The notes beneath the pieces were generated by a model. It saw nothing but the letters and a program-made list of their open reading frames with translations, was not told where the DNA came from and did not search any database. The position numbers and the translations under genes are program-made. From Mycocentrospora acerina (lineage: Eukaryota; Ascomycota; Dothideomycetes; Pleosporales): a stretch of 62,141 nucleotides of DNA. The stretch spans positions 1-62,141 of the forward strand of contig JAKUHH010000168.1 in the NCBI GenBank assembly GCA_022701365.1, read 5' to 3'. This document shows, in pieces, positions 11,436 through 24,149 of the stretch. Every line of letters starts with the position of its first letter. Position 1 is the stretch's first letter.

Positions 11436-12289
11436 TCAAATCCTACTCTGCAAGAATTCAGGTGCAGCTCCAGCCGCCTCATCTTCATAAGTCAAGTACT
11501 CCGGAGTAAGCACCAGCGTTCCTTCACATGCTAGGTCGCCAGGTGCACAATAAACTCTGAGACTTGCCGCAGGATAACTAGGAATACCACCATTGTTCTG
11601 CTGATTGCGTGAATAGCCAAAGAGAACAATGCCTAGGACACGCGCGCGGACGGCGGCTGAAAGTCTAGGAATAGCACCTGCGATAACGGCAGAGCCTTGA
11701 CTGGAATAAGAGAGTTAAATTACACATCAAATAAAGGGTTGTGGATCATGATGATAGTGAGAAAGAAGTGGGAAACGTTGAAAAGAGGTGAAAGACTTAC
11801 GAATAACCTCCCACGACGATAGGAGTGCGCGGACACTTCAAGTTAGCCATGTTGAACAGGCGCACAGCCTCTCCAATAGCGGCCTGCGATGTGCCCTCTG
11901 GCTGATTGTTTGACTCAATATTGGCCGTATATGGTCCGCCGATGCCCTGAACCCAGATGTTACTGGCACCGTAAATGCGCTCTAGGGCACTTGCAAGTAC
12001 TGGACCAGTAGTGTTGCCCTATACGAGTCAGGACTATTATCAAGGGGAGGATGTTATGTAAACAATTTTGCAACACGGAGTTTACACAAATTGCACATAC
12101 CAGATTGCCTGGTTCAGTGCTCGCCCTGCCAAAGATGAAAATTGCTCTTGGGCAAGGCGCACTTCCGTTCTCAAGTTCGTTTTGGGTAAAAGAACCCGAT
12201 TGACGGATGTAATTCTCGCTCCTAGAAGAGAGAGCAGTTGGAGAGGTTGTAGCCAAAGCAGCAAAAAGAATAATAGCAAAACATTTCAT
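11436..12289 (-). CDS. Cutinase-family protein lacking the catalytic His
   Basis: Three exons on the minus strand, 12289-12101, 12018-11801 and 11700-11436 (introns 82 and 100 bp), give 223 residues, normal for a secreted cutinase. Residues 1-18 (MKCFAIILFAALATTSPT) form a signal peptide. The nucleophile elbow GYSQG places Ser136, and the CAPGDLACEG loop supplies Asp191 with flanking cysteines for the conserved disulfide. Aligned with classical cutinases, the catalytic His just upstream of L-x-Y is replaced by Tyr204 (PEYLTYEDEA where the family has PHLxY). All exons are otherwise intact with consensus splice sites. Cutinases hydrolyse cutin and other polyester bonds in the apoplast; without His the Ser-His-Asp triad is incomplete, so the protein may be inactive, bind substrate, or use another base. 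A TATA-like box sits about 95 bp upstream of the start. Confidence 0.9.
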
Positions 12290-12382
12290 GTTGACTGGGT
12301 ACTATGTCGAAAGTTGCGAAAGACAGGTGAACTTGAGGTACGTTGAGAGGTGACAAGTTCCTTTAGATAATGAGAATTGTTT

Positions 12383-12389
12383 CTTTATA
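12383..12389 (-). promoter_or_regulatory. TATA-like box of the cutinase-family gene
   Basis: TATAAAG on the minus strand (within the palindrome TTTATAAAG), about 95 bp upstream of the ATG at 12289. Position and sequence fit a core promoter; this is inference. Confidence 0.45.
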
Positions 12390-13961
12390 AAGCGGAGATA
12401 TGGGATGCTATCCCTGCTATTTATGCTCACTCGTTATCGTCTCCAAGACAATACCACAATTTGCCAAGGAATGGTTCAGACACTTTTGAAGAAAATACCA
12501 ATCAAAATAAATTCCATTCTCCACTTTAATTTATCAAACTTCTATTTAACGTCCACCAATGTTGCTTTATATCCTTAAGTCCTTTTGCACATAACATATC
12601 CATGCTCTGGTTGGGACGACTAAAGTCCGCAAAGTGAACTTCGCTAAACCTAAACACCTCTTAATAATAAATGAGTCTTTCCATATTAGCTGATAATTAA
12701 TCTCCAAAACTTTCAAAATTCTGACCACCTTAGAGATACGCAATGCCTTGATTTCTGTGTGTATTACTTTTTTACTTTCCTATTCTGAAGGAATTGTGAA
12801 ATATTCAAAATATCTATCCATAAAATAGAAGAATTAGTATAAAAAATCGACATCTCGGGCTAGCTTCACTAACAAGTGCAAATGAAGTTAAGCAAAATGT
12901 CAAGATAATTAGAATTATAAATGTTAATATCACAGACTCTTCTTAAACATCAAAGCGCTCGAAGTCCTATAGTGTCATTTCAGGAAGACAATTTGACTAC
13001 TTTGAACATACCGTTTAGCTTCATCTCAAGATGCGGAAAGTATTAGAAACGAGAATGTGTTATTTTTACTTTCATTGGAGGCTTTTTTTAGCAAGGTTTT
13101 ATTTGTCAGGGCTTAACCTCAGTCATCCTTGGATTTGCCTTTAATACCATTTTAATGTGATTACGGTCTCTTTATCAAGTCTAGTTTATGTGCCAGGCGG
13201 GGAAACTGCTCAACATGTATGTAAATTAGTTTTGGTCAATTTCATTAATTAAAAAAAAGTTTTCAAAAAAACTTCAACCTTCAGGAACAATCGGAAGCAA
13301 GACGAGAAACAGAGATCATTATTGCCGCACATGAGCGGAAAGTCAAGACACCAAACTTACGACAAGCTCTTATCTCCACTTATCGCGCAAAGCTAAATTA
13401 TATTGGTTTAGTGTATCGCCAAACAAAAGACTGCAAGGCTGCTAGCTACTGATTATAAGGTCCTTATGTCCGCGGTGATCTTCTATAAGCAGCATGCCAA
13501 GGTAAGAGCGACGATGACTTTATATAATTGAAGTCCATACATACCTCGGCTTGTGTCTGCTCAGGTGACATACAGCCAATTGTAGGAAATCTAGCTGTTA
13601 CAATCTTGACGATCGTACCGAGAAAGCAATGTTCAATGATATCAAGCATTAAATAAGTTATCAGCGAGTTTGGTCGATTATTTCTCGGGCCTCCTCTAAA
13701 TTTTTTAAATTAAAATTTTACGAAATCGGCGAAGTACACAATGTGTCGCTAGAGATTGATACTGCCGAAATTGAAAATGCAGATTTCCAGTCTACACTTA
13801 AGTGGAAATACGAATATTACATAAATTGACTTATCTATTATAAATACGAACAAACCCTCACCCCACTGGATTACAACGACATATTTTGTGCCATTTTTCG
13901 ATTCATCCTCATAAACCCCGGGTCTGAAAGTAAAAGATAAAAAAATTCTTGCATAAACGTT
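12390..13961. other. Intergenic between divergent cutinase and carboxylesterase genes
   Basis: About 1.6 kb, AT-rich, without a recognisable gene. It separates the divergently transcribed cutinase homologue and first carboxylesterase, so it should carry both promoters. A 61-codon minus ORF at 13464-13649 has no family features. Confidence 0.5.
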
Positions 13962-15862
13962 ATGCTACAGCTAAAACCCAGAATTACGCTCGCAAGTTTT
14001 GCGTTGCTGGTTAAATTCATTGCAGTCCACGCCATTCCAAGTCTTCCGATCGTGGATCTTGGATACCAACTCCATCAAGCTGCAGGCTTCAACGTTAGTC
14101 AATAAGTCTTCACCGGATTATCTATGTATCTTAGAATGTTCTGACATACTCATGTATGAATAGGAGAGAGGAAACTTCTACAACTTCTCCAATATTCGTT
14201 ATGCAGCACCTCCTCTTGGCAACCTACGTTTCGCCCCCCCACAACCTCCACTCGTAAATAGATCTGGAATAGAGACTGGAAGTATTTCAAAGGTTTGTCC
14301 ACAGGCTAGCCCTAGCTGGCTCGTCATTGCTGCCGAATTTTTGACTCAATATATTGAGGGGCGGCCCATTAATGTATCACCGCCTAGTGGATCCAGTCAG
14401 CCGGTGCTTTCAGTTGACCCGAGCACGACGGAAGATTGTCTATTTCTAGATGTGATGGTACCAGAAAAAATATTCAACTCTGCAGAAAAGGGGCCCGGTG
14501 CACCTGTTATGGGTAAGTGAGCTATTCCAAACTAGTTCCGAGTGGTTTCAGATTGACCATTTTTTACTTGCTGATACTACATCATAGTATGGATCTATGG
14601 TGGCGGATACACTACTGGTGGGAAGTCTTCTCTGGACTCTGGAACTCCGGATGGCCTTCTTCGAAGAAGTAATGATTCTGTGATCTATGTAGCGTTAAAT
14701 TATCGCCTAGGAGCTTTCGGCTGGCTTGCTGGCCCAAATTTTCAGAATGAAGGTACGGCTAATTTAGGACTTTACGATCAACGTCTAGCCCTCGAATGGG
14801 TTCAGAATAATATTGAGAAATTTGGCGGGGATCCAAAACGAGTAACAGTAATCGGAGAAAGTGCAGGTGCAGGCAGTATTGTACACCAGATCACGGTATG
14901 TCATGACCCCTCGTACTTGACATAAATCTTCAATCTGACTTTTGTAGGCTTTTGGCGGTGAGAGAAAGGAAGGTGTTCCGAAGGGATCTGCTCCGTTCAG
15001 CCAAGCATTTATCCAGTCTCCAGGTTGGCTTCCACATCTTCCAAATGCCGAGCAAGACCAAATTTACAGCAATTTCTTGTCCCAATTAAACGTTTCAAGC
15101 CTCGATGAAGCGAGAAAGCTTCCGTCGGAGGTACTCATGTTGGCCAATATGGCCTTGGTCAGGGACGCCCCATATGGAACATATTTGTTCGGTCCCGCTG
15201 TCGACGGAGAATTCGTACCTGCTACTCCAGCCCAATCATTTCTCCGCGGCAATTTTGATCATGACATCGCTGTCATGGTTGGCCATACCTCGGACGAGGG
15301 GCCACTTTTTACGTCGCCTTTCATTACAGACAGCTCCACGTTTGCTGCCTCGATTCTCGAAATATTCCCATCTATGACCGAGGAGAATCTCAATTATATA
15401 ACGGAAACGTTGTATCCAGCAGTCTTTGATGGAACCTTTGGATACACTAATCAATATGGTCGTGCCTCCACCATGAGGTCAGACGTGGTCATCGTCTGCA
15501 ATAAACTGTCTCTCCAGAACGCCTACCAAAACGAGACTTATTCATATAGATTCAGTGTTCCACCAGGAATCCACGCTATAGATGTCGCCTACACGTTCTA
15601 CGATGATACTGGCTTGAGACCGCTGGATATACCTACGTTAAGTGGAATTGCCAGTGTTGAAGCAGCGCTTACTTTTCAGAGATGGATAGTAGAATTTGTT
15701 ATCAGTGGCCAGCCAAATTCAGCAGATGGGCTATTGTTGGCTCAATATCCAATTTACGGATCGGATGCGTCTATGGTGGATCTCAGCCCTGCTGGTTTGA
15801 ATATTACTAGAGATGACGCTGCAAGCTCTAGGTGTGAATGGTGGCAGAATCTAAACTTGTAG
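13962..15862 (+). CDS. Secreted type-B carboxylesterase/lipase 1
   Basis: Four exons (13962-14093, 14164-14512, 14588-14895, 14948-15862; introns 70, 75 and 52 bp) encode 567 residues, the usual size for fungal type-B carboxylesterases. A hydrophobic N-terminus (TLASFALLVKFIAVHA) acts as signal peptide. Family marks appear in order: IRYAAPPLGNLRF, the EDCLFLDV signature, the oxyanion-hole loop YGGGYTTG, the nucleophile elbow GESAGAG with Ser252, the acidic HTSDEGP segment, and His472 in PPGIHAIDVAYTF. The triad is thus complete. It is an extracellular or wall-associated serine esterase; the natural ester is not inferable. It heads the same way as the second, diverged carboxylesterase 1.7 kb downstream, but the two are not near-identical copies. 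Confidence 0.92.
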
Positions 15863-17545
15863 TTTTTGGTGGGTAATTAGGATGAAAAGCTATCAGCTAA
15901 CGCTGGTAGTCAAATTTTTTGAGCGGCTACGAAGAAACTCAGTGTTTAGATATCAGTTGATTCGTACACAACAATTAATGGAAAATTGCCTGCATGACTT
16001 CCAGTACAGAATAACAAAAGCTCAGTTATTTATGAGCTTATTCCAGAAATAATAGAGACGAAACATATATTTTAATATCATCTTTAGATACTTGAGTTGA
16101 AAATTTTAGAAGCTAATCAAAGATCTTAACCCTAAATTCTGCTTAAAAGTCTTTCCAAATTGCTATTGAAGTGAGTATACGAATTTAGTAGCTCTTTATA
16201 TTAATCTCCTACGTGAGCTCATAGCATTGCTTGAATTCACGTTACTGCAGCTAAAACGCCTATTTGTTTTGCTAACACATTACAGAACTATTACGTCTTA
16301 GAAGAATTTTAAAAAAGAAGTTGTCATCCAACATTGTCTGCCATAAACACAAACTGATTTATAAGTAAGCCTAGAGATTTCATATAAATAAAGCTGCACT
16401 AATTACCAGAATATCATCTTTTGAAAGAGATTTATGGCATTTAGCTAGTAATAGTTTGAATTGTCAAATGGATAATTGACGATGAAGGAACCTAAAATAG
16501 ATTTGCTAACCATTCCCAATATGAAAACTTAAAATTTAACTAAGCATCTAATCCAAAAATCCAGCTTTTTTAATGAAGTTATGTATAAAATGGCATGGGC
16601 TGATAAATCCTCAATTCTACAAATATAGTGAAAGAGAAGATAGAGATTTTAAAAGACTGATACAGCCATGCTGAAAACCAAGAAATGCGTGATCAATGAA
16701 AGTAATTCAAGCTATGCAATTGATTAAATGAGCAAAACATTGCACGTGTTTGAGCTCTCTTGATTAAATTAATCAAGAACTGAAAGTTTTGTGGCGGCTA
16801 TTCAAACTCATTGAATCCAAACGAAGTTAATTGTCATTTGAAATCTGAACTAAAAACAAAAGTAAACATTTCATTTTGATTTAAGTTATTTCAGGAAGTC
16901 AGGATTTCTCTTATGTCCGAAAATGCTACTAGCTATTTAGCACTTTAGTATAAGATGAAAAGATAAATTTAGATTACTTTTCCCCTTTCTGAAGATCAAT
17001 AACGTTAAATCCGTCTACTATCCCCATTCACCTATAGTAGTATTCAAATTCTTCTCAGAGTGCGTGATATTGATATCAGCTCGCTTGCCTAAACTTTCTC
17101 ATCCTGTAAATGAAAAGAGTAATTTTTTACACGTGCACTTTAATTTGCTTAAGTCTAGAGATGATTGTAGTATTCGGCGTTAGGTGATAACTGGATTTAG
17201 GCAATAAGTGGAATTAGATGAACGAAGAGTTTTATTATTAAGTGATTGTAATCTCGCTTATACTTACGCTAAAATTTTCAATCTCAAATTCAAGACAACC
17301 AAAATCACAGGATTCATAGATGAAACTTTTTTAGATGAATAAGCAGTATGGATTGAATCATTCATTCTAAAACGGTCCGACCTGATCTAAAGAAGTACAT
17401 ACGCCAAGGAAGTGTAGTTGAATGTAAAATTTCGTAGCTTAAGCGCACTTAAAAGATCACCTGCTAAGCGAGTTCCAAATACTTAAAGATCGTGTTACTG
17501 CTTAATCAAAACCACTATATCATCTACAAAAAATCAATTACGGTC
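15863..17545. other. Intergenic between the two carboxylesterases
   Basis: About 1.7 kb of AT-rich sequence without a gene model. TGA and TCA triplets are frequent here, so it lacks the mutation scar of the repeat blocks and is simply spacer. It should include the promoter of the second carboxylesterase. Confidence 0.55.
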
Positions 17546-19627
17546 ATGCACGTATTACCATTCATAGCCTGCTCACTTTCCGTGGTTGCTGCTTTACCGC
17601 AGTCAAAGCCATATGACGAAGCAATTACCCATCAACAGAATCCAACAAAAAATGACTTAGAAGTTGATCTTGGATACAGTGTCTTCCGAGGCTTTGGGAA
17701 CACTACTACAGACATCAGGACATGGAGAGGGTAGGTCAAAAAAATACCTTTTGCATACAGCATCTATTGCTCAAGCTGACTAACTCATAGCATCCGATTT
17801 GCTGCACCTCCAACAGGAGCTCGTAGATGGCAACGACCAGAGTCTCCAGATATTAATCGTAGTTCGGTGATCCAGGCAGATACGTACGGACCCTTCTGCA
17901 ATCAAGTCGGCTTCGCTGGATTATCTGTTCCTGTTTCTGAAGGAAGCGAAGATTGTCTTTTCCTAAACGTTCAAAGTCCAGCGAACGCTAAGGACCTCCC
18001 TGTTCTGGTTTGGATCCATGGTGGTGGATATGGACTCGGTAATGGGCAGCAAGATTTCACTGACTTGATGACGGTAAACGACAACAGCTTCGTAGTCGTT
18101 TCCATACAGTATAGGCTTGGCCCTTTTGGATTTTTAGCATCAGATGAGATTGTAAAAAGAGGTGTTGCCAACGCTGGATTACTGGATCAATTTTTCGCTC
18201 TCCAGTGGGTCCAGGCTTATATTCGCCAGTTTGGCGGCGATCCTTCTGCTGTAACAATCTCTGGAGAGAGTGCCGGAGGAGGATCGGTTCTGTTACAAGA
18301 CATGGCATACGGTGGATCCTTGGGCGAATCTCTCTTCCGCGGCACTATTGCTGCGTCACCATACCTTCCCAAACAATACGACTACAACGATTGGATCCCA
18401 TCGCAAACCTATTACTCCTTCGCTGATCGAGCTGGATGCTCACTAGGTGCATACAATAATGCGTCCCAGACGCTTTTTGACTGCTTAATATCGAAAGATA
18501 CAGCAACACTGCAGAATGCCTCAATCGAAGTAACCACTACCGCAACCTACGGTACCTGGGCTTTTTTGCCTGTCACGGATGGTGTGTTCATTCAAGAAAG
18601 ACCGAGCAACCAACTGCTTGAAAAACGTCTTAATGGTCGTAACCTCCTTGTTGGGAATAACGCGAGTACGTATACTGATATTGATTCAATAGTCAACCAT
18701 TTTAGAGCATCAAAATTATGATATTGATGGAAACTAATCATAAAATTTAGACGAGGGACCCTTGTTTGTGCCACAAGGTATAACTTCTGAGTTAGCTTTA
18801 CGCAGCTGGCTTCAGAATACTCTGCCTGAATTCAGTGAAGACGACATCGCCGAAGTCTTATTCTACTACCCCAGTTCCAATGATACCGATACCCTTAATG
18901 CGACAAGATACGCAACTTCGGGTATCTCCGGACCAAGTGCACTACACCAGAGTGAGATCGCCACTGGGCAGCAGCAGCGAGCCTTGGTATGTTAAAGTTT
19001 ATTATAAAAGAGAAATGACGCACTAAAGTAATATGTCACATAGAACATCTACGCCGAGCTAACATTTGTGTGCCCATCGTACTGGATGGCTGAATCATAC
19101 TCTGGTCGAGGACGCAAATCATTCAAGTATCAATTCAGCGTTGCCCCTGGAACACACGGATTAGATTTGCTTGCATACTTTGGGCCCATAGGTGGAGTAC
19201 CATATTTTAGTGCAGAACTTCAACGAGCCTTTATGAGTAAGTCAATCTAACTTACATTGACATAGAATCTGTGTACTGACACTGTTATCTAGCCATATGG
19301 GGAAATTTTATTAATCGAGAAAATCCTTCAACCTATAGCTCGCTCGCCGGCAGCAGCTCTAATTCATCGAGCTTAACAGCTGGGACCAGCGCCATAGCTC
19401 AATGGTCTGAGTTTACGGTGGCCAACCCTTATCAGTTAATTATCAACCAGACAGGCGGCATTGTAACAACTGGTGCCGCGGAGATAGGATCACCTGTGCC
19501 TACGGAATTCTATATTAATCCAGGGCTACGGAACGATTTTTCTATCGCCAACGCTTACACTTGGGAAGATGGACGAGGCGTAAGGTGTGATTTTTGGAGA
19601 AGCGTTGCAAAGTCGATACCTGCGTAG
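17546..19627 (+). CDS. Secreted type-B carboxylesterase/lipase 2
   Basis: Five exons (17546-17730, 17791-18665, 18751-18986, 19044-19236, 19293-19627; introns 60, 85, 57 and 56 bp) encode 607 residues. The ATG at 17546 is chosen because it opens directly into a signal peptide, MHVLPFIACSLSVVAALPQ. The open frame continues upstream, but only by non-ATG codons. Diagnostic motifs: IRFAAPPTGARRW, SEDCLFLNVQSP, the oxyanion loop HGGGYGLGNGQ, GESAGGGSV with nucleophile Ser222, the acidic ANEGPLFVP segment at the second splice junction, and the His in APGTHGLDLLAYF. All junctions keep frame and family sequence, so the gene is intact. Many Asn-x-Ser/Thr sites fit secretion. The substrate is unknown. 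Together with carboxylesterase 1, the cutinase homologue and the tannase, it gives this chromosome end an ester-hydrolysing character. Confidence 0.92.
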
Positions 19628-20660
19628 CAAAAGATGATTTTCCTAGGAGTGTCAAGTGAAAAGTTCCAATCTTTGAGATTGTAAGTTTTATAGCATCCAG
19701 CATTTTAACCTATAAGGTGTTGCCACAGTTTAGCACACAGTATCAATTTAGAACCTTTGTTCTACTTATTTAAAATCAAAACCAAATTCTTCTTTAATTA
19801 TGCTGTAACTCCCTGACCTATTTGATAAGATCCTGCTCTGTACTTAATCTTAGTGCAATAGGCTACGCCCAGTTAGGAGTCTCGACACAAAACTCGATCC
19901 GACGAGCAGCCGATAACAGGCCGACCGCTGAGCCACGCAAATTGACTAAGCCCAAGGTCATCCCAGGACCCCCTCCTTCACAACTAGCAGCAATAGATTT
20001 CTTACAGACACCTACAGATACAGTCAAGGGAATAAAAGAACTACAGATAAGTATAAATAAAAATCTGAAGAAAAGATTTTAAAAATACCAACCCACTCAG
20101 TTCAGACTCACCAATTCTAAAGCATTAACTGTTGTCGGCCTGAACAACGGGAGCTAAAAGGGGTAGGATCTGGGCTAGGGCCGAAAGGGGAAACGGGAGC
20201 AGGCCGAACTGTGGGGAAAACACGAGTTGGATCCTAATCGTGAGGTTCGCGTCGAGGTTGATCTGCTGTATCGTGAGATTCTGGGGAAGGACGTCAGTGC
20301 ACGTCACCAAACCGCAGCCATGGGGATTCGCGCCAATGAGACTGATCGTAGCTCGAGGCTCAAGTGGGTCTGGGCAAGGTCATCGCGAATGCTGGTAATC
20401 CTCCAGCAAAATCTGTGTGCGAACGTGCTTCGCTCACGCCCTGTAAGAATCTTTGCGGCTTATGATGGTGACAAGTTTGCGCCCTGCAGGTGCGCTTGTC
20501 AAGGGTTGACCAATCAGAGCACAGCCGCGCTTACTCACAGTGTCTGGACTAGTTACCGGCTGCGGCTAGCTCACTTCCCCACCCGGATCTCCAGTATCTG
20601 TGACATGCACAGCAAACCCTCCATGCTATCGCTATCAACGCATACAATCGGTTCAGCGAA
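19628..20660. other. Intergenic with a possible retroelement fragment
   Basis: Positions 19822-19860, read on the minus strand, contain AAGATTAAGTACAGAGCAGGATCTTA, close to the end of the LTR-like sequence around 48595-48622. Next to it, 19875-19936 on the minus strand has a tRNA-like box A (TGGCTCAGCGG) and a loose box B (GTCGAGACTCC). The rest, to 20660, is relatively GC-rich without a clear gene. Confidence 0.4.
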
Positions 20661-23341
20661 ATGGCCACAACCGTCGATGCCGAGTGGGAAGCGCTGTTTA
20701 ATTTGCCTTCAGACGATATCGCCTTCGACTTGACAGCTTTGAATGGTCCCCTCGACAGCGATGGATTCGATTCTCCTCTGATCTACCTTTCTGGGCACTC
20801 GTCTGGACAGTCAATCCCAGGCGATGGTCAACATACGCTGCAGCTTGGAGATAGCCTTCAAATTCTCTTAGACAACACAACACTTGATGATGTGACGAAC
20901 AGTACACCACCGATGCCTAAGAACGGCGGACGCTTCTCCAAAGAGGTGGTACGAATACTGAGGAATTGGCTGAAAGCTCATAAAGCGCGACCATATCCTA
21001 CAAATGAGGAGATGGTACTGCTACAACAACGAACTGGATTGAACAAATCTCAAATCTCGAATTGGTTTGCCAATACCCGAAGGCGCGGCAAGCTACCACG
21101 AGCACCTCCTGCGAACTCGTCACCAAGCACCTCAAGTAGACCAACTGATATCGCTCCAAGACCTGATACACCGGCTCCAAGGCGAGAGATGTGCTACATG
21201 GATCCAATGGAACGATGGCAGTCCTCGCCACCGGAACACGAGCCTGCTGCAGTCTCAGCTATCGCCCGTGCTGTAGAGTCAAATGGTGGAGTGCCTTTAA
21301 GTACGTTACAAGAGTGGTTGAGCAAAGTTTCGTGATCACTGACAGCTTCCCTAGTCGATGATGGTCAATCCTTATTCGAATATAGAGACCATGCTGCGCA
21401 CTCGTGGTACAACACATCCTCAGCAAGCAGTGCTAGCACTTCAATATCCAGCGATGTCTCCAGGGTTTCCAAACGCTCTACGCCCGTGAGATCTTCCGAA
21501 CCTGTAGCTTACTCTCGCCCGCTCCGCAAGCGACGAATCAATAAGCAGCGTACGCGCGTTCGACGAACATCTCTGAAAGGCTCCTTGCTGCAGTACCAGT
21601 GTACATTCTGCACCGAAGACTTCAAAACTAAGCACGATTGGCAGCGTCACGAGAAGTCTCTGCATCTCCCGATCGAGCAGTGGGTTTGCACTCTGCACGG
21701 TCCCGAAGCTTTGAAACTCGACACCGGACATATGTGCTGCGTGTTTTGTGGAGGGCTCGAGCCTGATGAGGAACACCTGAAGACCCACAATTATCATCCT
21801 TGTCGCGAGCGAACACTCGAAGAGCGCACGTTCAACCGAAAGGATCACTTGAATCAGCATCTAAAGCTCGTCCACAATGTTCGGTTTGACAAGTGGTCAA
21901 TGAGTTCGTGGAAAGTTCCAATGTCCAACATAAAGACAAGATGTGGCTTCTGTGGACACAAAATGAATACCTGGGAAGAGCGCGTCGACCACCTTTCAGC
22001 TCACTACAAGGAAGGTCGAACCATGGCATGCTGGCAGGGTGATTGGGGCCTAGATGATCGGCATCTGAGGTTACTCGAGAACGCCATTCCACCATGTAAA
22101 CGCCCCTTCAAGTTGTCTTTTCATTGTGCTGACAGCTCAAATACAGATTTGATCGACTATGAGCGAAGCACACCAGCTCCCTTTGGTGCTAGCCAAACAC
22201 CGTATGGGTCTCCTACTACCGCCTACGAACTGATCAAAATCGAGCTAGATCACTTCATGCAAACACATTTCGATCTGTCTGGCTACATGCCCGATAACCC
22301 CAGCATGCAACTCGAGGCTTGTCGAATCATCTTTGCATCCGCGGTTACGTCTTCGAAGCATGATGTACCTCCTGCATCTTGGTTGCGTGATCTGGTTATG
22401 TCTTGCCATCCAATCACAAACGAAGCGAGGTTCGGGCCTTTGAGGTTGCGAAACGAGTACAGGCTCATGAATTTGAAGATCAATGGACAAGACAACATCT
22501 TCTGGCTTTGCCCACTCGAGGCCCAGCTTTGGACATTTGTGAGAGCCAGAGAAGGGATTGATGCTGCAGTAACGGACAACGATCTACAGGAGGAGGCAAG
22601 CAAGATTGTCACCTACATGGAGCATATTTCGGAGACGCCGTCTGATGTATTTGCAAACTGGCTGATCAAGCTCATACATGCAAATACAGGATGGCTTCAA
22701 AGCTTCAGGATGCGTGCCTGCTCCACTCGGTCCGGATCAGCGCCTGGCCCAGAACCAAAGAACCTGGACATCAGCTTGGCCTATGCCTCTGCTCCGATAG
22801 AGCATCCTCTCCCGCTGCGAATGGAAAGTAATATTATAGGACTGGAGCGGTTGAAACCATCGCAGACGGAGACCTTTATTTCTCCTACTGAGACGAACCT
22901 ACCCAATGTACATATAAACCCAGCAACCTACATTCTAGCAAGAGGACTAGATACACCACAGAATGAGGCCAGCTTGTTTCCGCTGGCACAGTCCAGTATG
23001 TTCATCAACAGTGCAAACTTCTCATCATGGCTTGTCCGCGACCTTGCTCGGTGGGTAGCAGCGACGACGTCGCCAAACAACCCCAACTGCCATGTTCCAA
23101 CCGATGAAGAACTTCAGCACCAAGCCAGATGTATGGTGTATGATGAGTAAGCTCTTGATCATTGGGTTTGCTACTAGAAACCATGCTAACATGACGCAGC
23201 GACGATCCTTGGAACCAGACTGCAGCAGACAATATGCAATGGCTGCGACAGTTCAAGCGTGACGTTGGAATTATCGACGAACCTAATAATCCCGGCGAAT
23301 CGAATCTGAGTGGCATTTATAACATGAGGAATGCGTTGTAG
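20661..23341 (+). CDS. Homeodomain plus C2H2 zinc-finger transcription factor
   Basis: Three exons (20661-21300, 21355-23146, 23200-23341; introns 54 and 53 bp) encode 857 residues. An acidic N-terminus leads to a TALE/KN-type homeodomain at about residues 88-144: RPYPTNEEM supplies the extra-loop region and WFANTRRR the recognition helix. A Ser/Pro/Arg-rich linker then leads to C2H2-type fingers. The first, YQCTFC...HDWQRHEKSLH, lies at about 294-317; a second, degenerate CVFCGG...HLKTHNYHPC and a third, CGFCGHKMNTWEERVDHLSAH, follow. The long C-terminal half is predicted helical without a motif I know. Nuclear DNA-binding regulator; homeodomain-plus-C2H2 fusion proteins of this layout are known in Pezizomycotina. 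Targets are unknown. The flanking carboxylesterase is transcribed in the same direction 1 kb upstream. Confidence 0.9.
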
Positions 23342-23712
23342 TTCTCATGGCGCGTGGTCGAATCTATCAAAATAATTCGAGGATTTGATCAACCGTTGTC
23401 ATCAGGCAAAGCGTTTTTTCGCTCAGAGAGACTCGCGCCTTGTTTAATAGCATGGAGCGCAAGCTGTATCTTATTTTTCCTCTAACGCGTCTAAATGGTG
23501 TCGTTAGGGAGGCATTGGTATAGGAAGGGTGATTTAGTTAGGGCAGGGCAAAAGTGAGTCGCCCGCCCGTTGAGTCGTTCGCGAGTAGCGTAAATTAACT
23601 TTAATTAAATTACAAGCTCTATACGTCAATTTTTTTAAATTTCTACTTTCTATATACTTTCTTTTTTCTAAATAACGCTACAAGAGAATTGTGAAAGCGT
23701 TTACGTGGTGGG
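23342..23712. other. 3' flank of the homeodomain gene, nothing recognised
   Basis: Contains the homeodomain gene's 3' end region, then a short AT-rich stretch that ends at the family A LTR-like element. No further gene seen. Confidence 0.5.
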
Positions 23713-23998
23713 TGTAACGACGCAGGTTATAAGAGAGTGATCTGAATGGGGTCCAAAGTGTCCACTACGAGGCATATAGGAGTGCTAGGACTCAAGGGTA
23801 AACCAAAGATACTATTCTCTACACCTATAGGTCTTGTACAAAAGGATACAGAAAACTACTCTACAAAGCTACATACGCGGCAACCTCATATACCCCTTCC
23901 TAGGATTGCCATCCGGGGTGAGTACGAAACGGGTGGCTATCGGATAGGTGTCAGTTGACTCAGGGGTAATGATAGGATGTGACGTTGTGAACGTTACA
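23713..23998 (+). mobile_element. Solo-LTR-like element, family A (286 bp, best preserved)
   Basis: TGTAACGACGCAGG at the left, GTGAACGTTACA at the right, with perfect 7-bp inverted ends TGTAACG/CGTTACA. It is flanked by the 5-bp duplication GTGGG (23708-23712 and 23999-24003). It is the least mutated copy and can serve as reference for 5821-6106, 6225-6595, 24880-25164 and 26371-26568. The enclosed 70-codon ORF (23746-23958) is not conserved in the other copies and is not a gene. Confidence 0.85.
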
Positions 23999-24149
23999 GT
24001 GGGAATCGCTAGTTATCTAGCATGTGACATTGTCCTCAGAAGTTCCCCCACGAGTTGAACCCAATCTACAGTAGGCGACTCGATTAAAGTGCTTGTTAAA
24101 TTAATCAGCTAAACAATTCTACCTGAAATGAGGCGGGCTGTTGGGCATA

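Noticed and set aside
20227..20733. 168-codon ORF upstream of and overlapping the homeodomain gene
   Set aside because: Overlaps the true gene start in another frame, and no protein family features were seen.
23746..23958. 70-codon ORF
   Set aside because: Lies entirely inside a family A LTR-like element and is not open in the other copies.
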